From an uncultured Bacteroidales bacterium (lineage in GTDB: Bacteria > Bacteroidota > Bacteroidia > Bacteroidales > F082): DNA of 64,000 nucleotides. A model generated the notes under the pieces. It made no database searches, was not told the DNA's origin, and was given only the letters and a program-made list of their open reading frames with translations. The number at the start of each line of letters is the position of its first letter. The stretch's first letter is position 1. Positions 47,535-56,900 of the stretch are shown here, piece by piece. A program made the translations under genes and the position numbers. Location: positions 1 to 64,000 of the forward strand of contig ONKA01000009.1 of the NCBI GenBank assembly GCA_900318265.1, in the 5' to 3' direction.

Positions 47535-48587
47535 TTATTTTGTTGGATCGGTATTATCGCACCTTTGTCCCTCATATTGCTGCACCTCATCATATTTGTA
47601 GACCAATTCGATGCCCACCTGTTTGAACATTTCCTCGGTCTCGGCACCGTCGTGGTATCGGCGTTCGCAGACCACGCGGACGATACCGCAGTTGATGATG
47701 AGCATGGCGCAGGTGCGGCAGGGGGTCATGCGGCAGTATAAGGTGCTGCCGTCCAAGGCGATACCTCTTCTGGCAGCTTGGCAGATGGCGTTCTGCTCGG
47801 CATGCACGGTGCGCACGCAGTGCTGGGTGACGCTGCCGTCTTCATGGATGACCTTGCGGAATAGGTGGCCCACATCATCGCAATGGGGAAGACCCTTGGG
47901 CGAGCCCACATAGCCTGTTACCAGGATTTGTTTGTCCTTCACGATGACGCAGCCGCTGCGGCCACGGTTGCAGGTGGCGCGCTCGCTGACGGTGTCGGCC
48001 AGGTTGAGGAAATAATCATCCCAGGAAGGACGCACATGCAGCTGGGTCAACACCTTTTCCACCTGTTGGTGCAGCTCTGGGATGGTGCCGTCGTTCATGA
48101 AGACGAAGTCAGCCTCCTTGATACAGGCGCCGAGGTTCTGCTTGTTGGGGTCAGAGGCGGTCATCTCGCGTTCCTCGTTGGCGACGAAGGTCTCGAAGTC
48201 GATGTGGTCGGTCTCCGAACCACGCAGGTAGATGCGGTCGTAGCGGATCTTACGGTCGGCGTCGACGGCGAAGAGGTAGAACTCGCCCTTCTCGCGCAGC
48301 GAGTGGATCTCGCCTGGGGTACGTACGCTCTCGATGACGGCGTTCTTGCCTTCGGCCTTGGCCCGCTCGAAGAGCTGGTCGGTGATGTAGCTGGGGCAGT
48401 GTGCGGCGCGCAGGTCGTTGCCCACCATGGTGAGGGTGTCGCGGTTTACCTCAAGCCCGCGGCGTTGGCATTCTTCTGTGATATAGGCCCGCACCGAGTA
48501 GTGCACGAAGCCTTTTTCCTTGACTAGATAGTCGACGATGGTGCCTTTGCCCGCACCTAGTGTACCTGTAATACCAATAATAATCAT
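47535..48587 (-). CDS. P-loop kinase-like / dCMP deaminase fusion
   Basis: The 350-residue protein has an N-terminal nucleotide-kinase-like domain (P-loop GTLGAGKGT at 8-16, to about 185). A C-terminal zinc deaminase domain carries HAE at 262-264 and PCRTC at 289-293, with Cys290 and Cys293 as zinc ligands. The second half turns dCMP into dUMP for thymidylate. The first half resembles deoxynucleotide or dephospho-CoA kinases; its substrate is unknown. Downstream of the LOG gene across a 38-bp repeat. Confidence 0.85.
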   Translation of the reverse strand: MIIIGITGTLGAGKGTIVDYLVKEKGFVHYSVRAYITEECQRRGLEVNRDTLTMVGNDLRAAHCPSYITDQLFERAKAEGKNAVIESVRTPGEIHSLREKGEFYLFAVDADRKIRYDRIYLRGSETDHIDFETFVANEEREMTASDPNKQNLGACIKEADFVFMNDGTIPELHQQVEKVLTQLHVRPSWDDYFLNLADTVSERATCNRGRSGCVIVKDKQILVTGYVGSPKGLPHCDDVGHLFRKVIHEDGSVTQHCVRTVHAEQNAICQAARRGIALDGSTLYCRMTPCRTCAMLIINCGIVRVVCERRYHDGAETEEMFKQVGIELVYKYDEVQQYEGQRCDNTDPTK

Positions 48588-48588
48588 A

Positions 48589-48628
48589 TTCTCTAAACTT
48601 TAAACTCTAAACTCTCAACTCTACACTA
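48589..48628. repeat. CTCTAAACTCTCAACTCTAC simple repeat overlapping the LOG stop codon
   Basis: On the minus strand the repeat begins exactly with the TAG stop of the LOG gene (48628-48626) and fills the gap to the next start. Same family as 27031-27080. Confidence 0.75.
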
Positions 48629-49216
48629 TTTCACTTGTTCCTTGATTTCAACCACCCACTTCGTGACATCAGCAGGTCGGAATTGCCGCATCTTCTCGAG
48701 CAGGTCATTCGCGTCATCGCTGACGATGAGGTTGTCGGCGTGTTCCTTGCGCATGAAGCCTTCGTGGGCGATGTGTTGGATGAACGCGACGATGCCGTCA
48801 TAGTAGCCGTTCACGTTGTAGAGGGCCACGGGCTTGTCGAAGACGCGCAGCTGGCTGAGCACGTAAGCTTCGAAGAACTCGTCCATGGTGCCGATGCCGC
48901 CAGGGAGGGCGATGAAGCCGTCGGCCATGTCCTCGAGGATTTTCTTGCGTTCGGCCATCGATTCCACCACGATGAGCTCGTCGATGTCGGGGTGACCAAC
49001 GTGCATGTCGAGCAGGTGTTGGGTGATGGTGCCGGTCACCTTGCAGCCGCGTTCCATCATCACATCGGCGATGATCTTCATGAGGCCCACGCTGCCACCG
49101 CCGAAAAGCAGCTCGCAACCGTTGTCAGCCAAAACGTGCCCCAACTCAGCGGCTTTCTCCTTGTAAATGGGGTCGAAGCCCATGCTGCTGCCGCAAAATA
49201 TGCAGATTTTCTTCAT
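48626..49216 (-). CDS. LOG family protein (TIGR00730, nucleoside-5'-monophosphate phosphoribohydrolase)
   Basis: The 196-residue Rossmann-fold protein has the two family motifs: GGGSVGLMKIIAD at about 41-53 and PGGIGTMDEFFEA near 104-116. LOG proteins split N6-modified or ordinary AMP into base and ribose 5-phosphate; in bacteria the natural substrate is often unclear. A TACCTTTG promoter box lies at 49231-49238. First gene of a unit with the deaminase fusion. Confidence 0.9.
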   Translation of the reverse strand: MKKICIFCGSSMGFDPIYKEKAAELGHVLADNGCELLFGGGSVGLMKIIADVMMERGCKVTGTITQHLLDMHVGHPDIDELIVVESMAERKKILEDMADGFIALPGGIGTMDEFFEAYVLSQLRVFDKPVALYNVNGYYDGIVAFIQHIAHEGFMRKEHADNLIVSDDANDLLEKMRQFRPADVTKWVVEIKEQVK

Positions 49217-49230
49217 CTGGTAAATTTTTG

Positions 49231-49238
49231 CAAAGGTA
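49231..49238 (-). promoter_or_regulatory. -7 promoter box of the LOG gene
   Basis: TACCTTTG on the minus strand, 14 bp before the ATG at 49216, with the same extended TACCTTTGCA form as the pssA/murF-alr promoters. Confidence 0.6.
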
Positions 49239-49293
49239 ATGATTTTTATTCAATCACCATCTTCTGCGCCTAAGTTTGTCTTCGTTCTTTTTT

Positions 49294-49325
49294 CCCACAA
49301 AACCTACAAAACTCACAAAACTTAC
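49294..49325. repeat. CACAAAACCTACAAAACTCA repeat, left of the AAA ATPase gene
   Basis: ACAAAACT-type units repeated three times. An inverted relative lies at 50969-50995, so the pair flanks the ATPase gene. Confidence 0.55.
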
Positions 49326-49330
49326 TTTCT

Positions 49331-49410
49331 GTCAGGCCGGCTTGCCAACCGGCTCGCCGACGGGAAGCCTCCGTTCTGAATCATGTTCGGAAAGAGGGGC
49401 AGGCTTCCCA
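49331..49410. repeat. Nested GC-rich hairpins after the ATPase gene
   Basis: GCCGGCTTGCCAACCGGC forms one stem; GGGAAGCCT pairs with AGGCTTCCC around an inner CCGTTCTGAA/TTCGG region. It may terminate the ATPase gene that ends at 49432. Confidence 0.55.
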
Positions 49411-49431
49411 TAACATTGCCTTTGTAGGACT

Positions 49432-50901
49432 TCAGACATACTTGCTCGCCACGAACAAGTCATCCATCGTGACCACTTTCTGAAACCTTCCACTATAGAT
49501 GCCATTTTTCAGACCGTATGTGGTAATCAACGTCAACTGTGGATTTTTTCGACGTCCTGTCTTTTCGGTGACGGCAACTATTTTGTTGCGGAGTTTTTCG
49601 TCATAGTCCTTGTCGATGGCGAACGCTCCCTGAACAAATTTCATCTCGCATACGTTGACAACTCTGTCGGCCCGGTCGATGAGCATGTCGATTTGCGCGC
49701 CTGGTGTATCACTTTCCGAAATGAGCCTCCAGGGATATATCTCTGTGTGAACGCCTTGGATGCCTAATGCCCGTTTGATTTGCTCCTGGTGTGCGAAACA
49801 GACGTCCTCAAACGCTTGTCCTCGCCAAGGGCTGAGTTTGGGCAAGTTCTGGTTGTCTTGCCAGAATGTTTTGTTGTTGGTGGGATGCTTTAGTGCAAAA
49901 GTCAGGTAAAACAGGCAGAAAGGGTCGGCGAGTTTATAGTATTTATTTCTTTTGGATTCCCCGAAATTGAAGTATGAGGTGATGATGTCACACTCTTCCA
50001 AAGAAAGAAGAATCTCTGAAATGTTTCCTCCGTCGGTAATTCCAAGTTCCTTGCAGATTTGGGGACGTAAGACGCCATAGCGGTATTTGCTGATACATTC
50101 AACAATCTTCTTGAATTTGTCGTTATCTGCAAACATGGACTGGAATAGACGCTCGTATTCTTTTTCCAATTTGTTGCCGCGGCTGAAGAAAACAGCGTCC
50201 ACATTCTGGGCCAACGACTTCCCTTTCTCGAACAAGGAAAGATAATATGGGATCCCTCCGACAATCATGTAAGATTGTACAATATCATAACGATCCATCA
50301 GAATTCCCCGTCTCTGAAAATAGGTTTCCGTCTCGGAAAGTGTGAAGGGATGAAGGTGGATGTCACGGGATGTCCTGTCATATAGTCCTCCGTTGTTGTT
50401 TATCAATTTGTCCAACATCCACGTGGTGGCACTTCCTGCGGCAATAAACAACAGTTTGTGTCGGCCAGAAGCATATCGGTTCCAAAAGTGTTCCAAAGCA
50501 CTCATAAAACCTGCTCGAGGTGTGTCCAGCCAAGGCAGTTCATCAATAAACAGTACCAGTCTTTCGTCGGCAGGGTGTTGCTCTATAAGTCGCCAAAGTC
50601 TTTCAAAAGCATCGAACCAGTCTTTTATTGGGGTGTCATCGTGATACCCATACAGTTTCAGTGTCTTGTCAAACTCGTCCAGTTGGATTCTGTAAAGCAA
50701 TTCTGGCTGTCGGTCTTTCAACTCACGAGGAGATATGGCAGTATGAAAAAAAGCAAATTCATCGCTGAAATACTCTCTGACAAGAAAAGTTTTGCCTACA
50801 CGCCGCCTACCATACACGGCGACAAACTGGGGAAGCTCCTCCTCCATAAGGACATCCAACTGATGGATTTCAGTTTCTCTCGCGATAATGGAATCTCTCA
50901 T
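49432..50901 (-). CDS. AAA+ ATPase with C-terminal DUF234/PD-(D/E)xK-like domain
   Basis: The 489-residue protein has Walker A GRRRVGKT at 31-38, Walker B-like LVLFIDELPWLDTP near 115-128, and a winged-helix segment around 265-310. A C-terminal domain contains Asp405, Glu419 and Lys421 (AQIDMLIDRAD then CEMKF), the PD-(D/E)xK pattern of DUF234-type proteins. These are stand-alone ATPases, often accessory, whose substrates are unknown. It is bounded by inverted ACAAAACT-type repeats and has its -7 box inside a separate 15-bp inverted repeat. Confidence 0.85.
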   Translation of the reverse strand: MRDSIIARETEIHQLDVLMEEELPQFVAVYGRRRVGKTFLVREYFSDEFAFFHTAISPRELKDRQPELLYRIQLDEFDKTLKLYGYHDDTPIKDWFDAFERLWRLIEQHPADERLVLFIDELPWLDTPRAGFMSALEHFWNRYASGRHKLLFIAAGSATTWMLDKLINNNGGLYDRTSRDIHLHPFTLSETETYFQRRGILMDRYDIVQSYMIVGGIPYYLSLFEKGKSLAQNVDAVFFSRGNKLEKEYERLFQSMFADNDKFKKIVECISKYRYGVLRPQICKELGITDGGNISEILLSLEECDIITSYFNFGESKRNKYYKLADPFCLFYLTFALKHPTNNKTFWQDNQNLPKLSPWRGQAFEDVCFAHQEQIKRALGIQGVHTEIYPWRLISESDTPGAQIDMLIDRADRVVNVCEMKFVQGAFAIDKDYDEKLRNKIVAVTEKTGRRKNPQLTLITTYGLKNGIYSGRFQKVVTMDDLFVASKYV

Positions 50902-50911
50902 AAATCATATA

Positions 50912-50963
50912 AAATTATTTGGCGGCAAAGATATAAAAAATGTATTTCGCCGCCAAATAATTT
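50912..50963. promoter_or_regulatory. 15-bp inverted repeat with the -7 box of the AAA ATPase gene
   Basis: AAATTATTTGGCGGC at 50912-50926 is repeated exactly in inverse at 50949-50963, with 22 bp between. The -7 box TATCTTTG (minus strand, 50933-50926) touches the proximal arm. The arms could bind a repressor; a repeat-element origin is also possible. Confidence 0.6.
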
Positions 50964-50968
50964 GCAAT

Positions 50969-50995
50969 TGTTTTGTATGTTTTGTTAGTTTTGTG
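50969..50995. repeat. ACAAAACTAACAAAACATAC repeat, right of the AAA ATPase gene
   Basis: On the minus strand it starts 3 bp after the TGA stop of the T9SS gene at 50999. It is the inverted relative of 49294-49325. Confidence 0.55.
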
Positions 50996-50998
50996 ACA

Positions 50999-53900
50999 TC
51001 ATCTCACTACTAACTTTTGCGTCCTGACATCATTCCCGTTGATGAGGCGTAACACATAAACGCCAGGCGTCATCCCGCTTGTAGAGACGCGATTTATCGC
51101 GTCTCCCTGAACGATGACGCGTCCCGTCACGTCAATGATCTGCAACACACCCTCGCTGTTGACGATGATGTTGCCATTGCTGATAAACGCAAAGGCCTCA
51201 TTGTCGCCAATTGCGTCCCCGCAATTGGAAAACACCAGACGGAAACGGCTTTCATAGTCGGTTGTCTTGGCGGTGAAGGTGTAGCTCGGGGTGGCCAGCA
51301 GGTCAATGTCATTGCCAGTCATGTTATCAATCAAGTGCAGGTAGGCCATCTCTACGCCTTCGGGATTGACCGAAATCGTGTAGGTGCCGTTTTCCTTGGC
51401 CTCGAAATTCAGCGGCATCTCGCCTTGGCTCTCGGCATTGACGATAGCGTATGCCTTATTGTCTTGTGGTATGTAAAGCTTGGAGAGGCTTTCGTTGAAG
51501 TAGAACTTCTGCAATGAGATGCCCTCGTTGAAGCTGATGACGGCGTTGTCCTGCATGGATGAACCGCCACGGTTGGTGGCTTGCTGAGCCACAGTCATTT
51601 GCAATGTTCCTTGGTTGGCAGTGCCTTGTTGTGTCGCTTTGGTAAAGGTAACCGCTGGTTCTGTTTCCGTTGATTCTGCTCTTACCAAAATGCCCGTGCA
51701 AGGTGGAATGGTTGTGGTTTGGTAATCCGAAACCGCTTCAACAGTGGTGCCCTCAGCGTTCATCTTATAATAGGCTCTATTGACGTAGGCTTCCACGGGG
51801 AACGGGTTGCCCACCAAATGCCAGCCACGCATATTGGCATCGGGATTGCTTGCGTCATAGGGGATTTCCACGACTTTTGTCTCTTCTATGTTGAACGGGC
51901 TAGTGAACACCAATGTTTCACTGTACTTGCGGGCATAAAGATAGCCACGGCCGTTGACGAGCTTGAAGTCAGAATTGTGGGCTTTGTAGTTCTCCCATTC
52001 CTTAAATTCGCCATTGATTTCAGCTGGGGATTGGTTGAAGCGGTAGAGGTCGTAGTCATGTGAAGTTGGGTCTGGCTCATCGTTCACTATGGGGAAGAGG
52101 TTGCTGACGTCACTTGGGGCAATGCCGCCTTCAGTAGCCACAGGCGAAGCGATGAACATCCAGCCACCGTTGGTGTCGCCGTAGCCAGCCACATACAAGC
52201 TACCTTCGCCAAGCGTGGTGAATAAAACGTTGCTCCATTCTGAGGTCTTTTCGCCCTTCACGGACTGCACGTAAACGGCATAGCCGGTCGTGGCGGTGAG
52301 GCCGCTCAAAGTGTAGGACAAGCTGGTGATGCCCGTGACGTTTGTCACGTTGCCTTGGGCGAGAGCATCATCGTCTTCGACGGTCATGTTCACGCAGTCG
52401 TTGGTACTGCTTTGATCTAACGTAACGGTGAATGTGTAGTGCTTGCCCGCCTCGAAGACGAAATCATTCTGCCGACCGCCTACATTGCCGTTTTCTGAGG
52501 CAATCCACATGCGGTCGCCGGGCGAGGGGTTGGTGATGCACCAGTCATAGGTGCCGGCGGGGATGGTGATGGTGACTTCGGTGACATCAGTGCCGTTAAC
52601 CACGTTTGAGGTATTCAAGGCACCATCGGCATTCTCGGGAATCTTGTACTCGAAGTGGGCATACGTCTCGGGTGAAGCATCTCCAGAACCAGTCAGTCCA
52701 CCCTCTGTGGGGATAACGGAGCCGTAGGTGTTGTGGTCTTCATCGAGAAGCATCTGATAGCCCGTACCGTCTTCCCATACATCGTTAGGCACATAGAGTG
52801 TCACCTTGGCCGTTCCGCCTTGGCTGTAGCGCAGGTTGTAACTGTCGCCATAGCCCGTCCAGCTGAGGCTGGCCGTGTTGGCGCTGAGGGCGGTGGCGCT
52901 GAGGTCGAAGGGAGCGATGTTGTCGTTCAGGGTGGTCAGGGTGGCTGTCGATGTGTTGAAGGTCTTGCCGCCGTACTGAAATACCACCTGGTATTCGTAG
53001 GTGGTGTCAGCTATCATGCCTTCCAGCGTGGTTCCGGCGGGCGAGGCGTCGGACACGGTTGTCCAAGCGCCGCTTGCATTGTCATCGTAGAGGCCGAAGT
53101 CATCGACCACGAGGTAAAACTCGTCTTGGCAGTTGAAGTGGCGGATGGCGATATAGCCCTCGCCGTTGTAGGCGCTTAGGTCGGCGGTGTATTCCTGGTA
53201 TTGGTTGGTGGTCTCGGTCTCGGGCACCAGCGTAACGACTCCGTTCTTCAGGCTTTCGCCCTCCAAGAAATCTTCCTTGCTGCCGCCTGCAGTAGAGAGG
53301 TAGATGGCGAAATGCTCCCTGTACTCATCTGCGTCCTGACCTTTCAGCCACACCTTCATCGTGCCGCCCAGCGTGAGCTGTGGCGAAACAAGCCAGTTGT
53401 CGGGCCACAATGAGCCAACATTATTGATATAGCTGGCCGAATACATACAGCCATCGCCGCTATGGGACATGCCTTTCTTCGTGCCGTCGCTGTATTCCCA
53501 GTTGTTCCTGTCGCCGTCGTTGTCGAACGTCGTCCAGTCGTTGGGCATCATCCCGCCCTCAAAGTCGGTGGAATATAATGTATTGTCTGTCTTGACACGG
53601 TAGCGCACCTGATAGTTGCTGCACCCCTCGGAACCCGTCCAGCTGATGGTGGCGGTGTTGGGGGTGATGCCGGTGGCGGCGACGTTGGTCACCGGTGTGT
53701 TTCTCACATAGACGGTGATGCAGGCGATGGTCTTTGCCTCAGTAGTCATGTTGTCGGGTTGCGTAATATAGGCCATCTCGCCCTGCATGGTGCCGAAGCT
53801 TTGGATGTAATAGCTGTTTTCAATGATGATGTATTCCGACAAGTTGTTGTAGCGTCCACGCGAGAAGGTGGCACTGCCGTCGCTATCAACGTTAACCACA

Positions 53901-56900
53901 CTGGGTGCGAAGAGGCAGTTCGTGAACTTGACGGCAGCCCAGTCGTTGCTCTCTTCCCAGCCTACGAAGCCGCCGCAGTTGTTGGTGCTGCTGCCGAGCA
54001 ACTGACCATTGAAGGCACAGCCGGTGAAGGTGACGGTTGTTCTGTAATCAACTTTGTTTTGGCAGTCGGCCACGAAGCCGCCGTGCGTGCCGTCGCCGCT
54101 GACGCTACTGTTGATTGTCACGCTGCTGAGGCAGTTGGTGATGGTGTTGTCGTTGAGCGCATAGCTTGCAAGGCCTGCGGCGAACTTCGCCGAGGTATAG
54201 ATGGTGCCAGCGACGGTGAGGTCGTGGATCTCGGCATTCTCGATGTAGCGGAACGGGCCGCAGTAGTTCTCGGCGATGGGCGCGTCAGCCGTGCCGTAGG
54301 CGAGCGTCAGCGTCTTGCCGTTGCCGTCGAAGTGCCCTTTGAACTTGTGGCTGTCAGTGCCCGCCATCGTCGTGACGGTGATGTCGGCGGTGAGCTGGTA
54401 GTAGGCGATGTTGAAGCCAAAGACGCCGTTGTTCACATTGTCGACGAAATCGTTCCACTGGGCTGTGGTGCTGATGATGTAGGGGCTTCCCGAGGTGCCT
54501 GAGCCGCTGCTGCTCCAGCCTGAGCCGCTGCCGTTGATGACAGCATTGATGACAGCGTCGGCTGTGCTCATCGTTAAGGTGAAGGGATTGCTGTCGCCGC
54601 TCAGATTGCCCGCAGAGCTGACGTAGCCGGAGAGGGTGCCTGCGCCTGTGTAGTTGAGGTTGAGGCTCATTCCTTGAGTATTCCGGGCGTAGAGCACGCC
54701 GTCGTACATCATGCCGACGTTGTATATGGTGATGCCACTGACGGTATAGGTGTTTACTGCGGACTGTGTCGTCGCCACGGTGACGCCCTCGCCAGCAGTG
54801 ATACTGTAGGCGCGGAACTCCTGGTTGTCGCCGATGTTGGTGCGGCAGTTGCTATAGAACATTTGCACATGAGCGCCGTCGTTGGTGCGCGAACGGGCGT
54901 AGGTATGTTCGAGGGTCACCGTGATGCTCGTCGGGACAAAGAAGCAGTTTTCGAACTTGACGACGCCTGCGGGCGAGCTGTTGGTCTCGTTCCATCCCAC
55001 GAAGCCGCCGCACTTGGTGGTGCTGCTGCCTAACATACTGCCGTCGAAGGCACAGCCCTTCATGTTGAATTGGCCGCCCGTATTGGTGCCCACGAAGCCG
55101 CCGTGCGTGCCGTCGCCGCTCACCGAGCTGTTGATAGTGACGCTGCTGCGGCAGTTGGTCATCGTGTTGTCGCCTTGGGCGTTAGCCACAAAGCCAGCTG
55201 CGAACTGCTTCGAGGTGGTGATGTCGCCGGCGATGTGCAGGTTGCTGATCTCGGCACCCTCGATGTAGCGGAACGGGGCAGTATACGGTTCATTGGTGTT
55301 GTAGCTCACGGTCAGCGTCTTGCCGTCGCCGTCGAAATGACCGCTGAACCGATGCCCATCGCTGCCCACCATCGTCGTGACGCTGATGTTGGTGGTCAGC
55401 TGGAAATACACGCCGCTGTAAGTGTTGCCGTTGTTCACGCCTTCTTCCAGCTGATTCCACTGGCTGGTGTTGGAGATAAGGTATGGGGATCCTTCGGTGC
55501 CTTCACCCTGCCAGGGATTGATAACGACGGAAGCATTGACAATAACATCGGCATCAGGCATGGTCAGTGTGTAAGGGTTGTTGGAGCCGGTGAGGGATCC
55601 AGCGCTTGCCTGGTAGCTTTGGAACTCCCAACCTTCCGGCAATGTGTAGCCGAGGATGAGGGATACGGTTTTGCCGTTGCTGGCATAGAGCACGTTGTTT
55701 AACATGATGATGCCGGTGGCATAACGGGCGATGCCACTGACATTGTATGCGGCGGTGGCATTGCCGTTGTACGCCACAGTGACATAAGTGCCAGGAGTAA
55801 TGCTGTGTACAAGTTCACCCTGCACAGTGCCGAAAGCCTCGGTGTAATAGCAGTTGTCGAAGGTAACAGTGCCATTATTCACAACAAATGTTTTAGAGCG
55901 TTCGGTGCCAACGGTAACTTGGGTTGGAGCGAAGACGCAATCTTTGAACTCCACGCTGGAGTTAGCTGTATTTGTTTTCCATCCCATCAAACCACCACAT
56001 TGGATCGAGCTTGTGCCGAGCAGTTCGCCGGTGAAAGCGCAGCCCGTAAGGGTGGCGTTGATGGCCCAGCCCACCAAACCGCCGTGACGAGCCACGCCGT
56101 TGTGGGTGGAGTTGATGGTCACGCTACTGGTCACGTTGGTCATATAAAGTTTGGCAGTACCGTTACGACCCACTACACCGCCGGCAAAACATGCAGAGGT
56201 GTTAATAGTACCTGCCGTGGCGAGGTTATTAATGGTAGCACCGTAGGTGAAGGCAAACGGAGCACACCAGTCAGCATCGCTACTGAGACTAACGGTCAAT
56301 GTATGTCCGTCGCCGTCGAATACGCCGTTGAATGCTTTTCCATTCACACCCACTGAGCGGGTGACGCTGATGTCATTGGTCATTTTGAAAACCTTGCCGC
56401 TGTAGGTGTTGCCTAAGTAGACGTTGGCGGCAAATTTGTTCCAATCGTCGGTGGAGGCAATCAGGAAGGGGGAGCCTTCAGAGCCTGTGCCCGTGAACGT
56501 ATAGACGGTCATGATGGGCACCACCTTTTCATCGCTGTTTTCCGTGACGGTTTCCCAGCCATAGCCGAGGGCGGCGCGTAACTGCTCGTTGTTCATGCTG
56601 CTGGCATCCGTAGCACCCTGAGTGTCTTTGATCGAGGTTGTGTAGTAGCAGTTGTTGACGACGACAGTGCCGTCCTTGCGGGCGAAGGTCTTGCAGCCAT
56701 CAGTGTTAATACTAATTTGTGCGGGATTGAACAGGCAGTTGTTGAAGGTGACAGTGCGTCCGCTGGCCACCCAACCCACGAAGCCGCCCCATTTCTCGGC
56801 GCTTTCTCCACGCAGTTGGCCATCGAACAGGCAGTTGTCGAAGGTGGTGGTGCCATTATAGCGAAGCTCGCCGATGAAGCCACCGGAAGACACATCGCCG

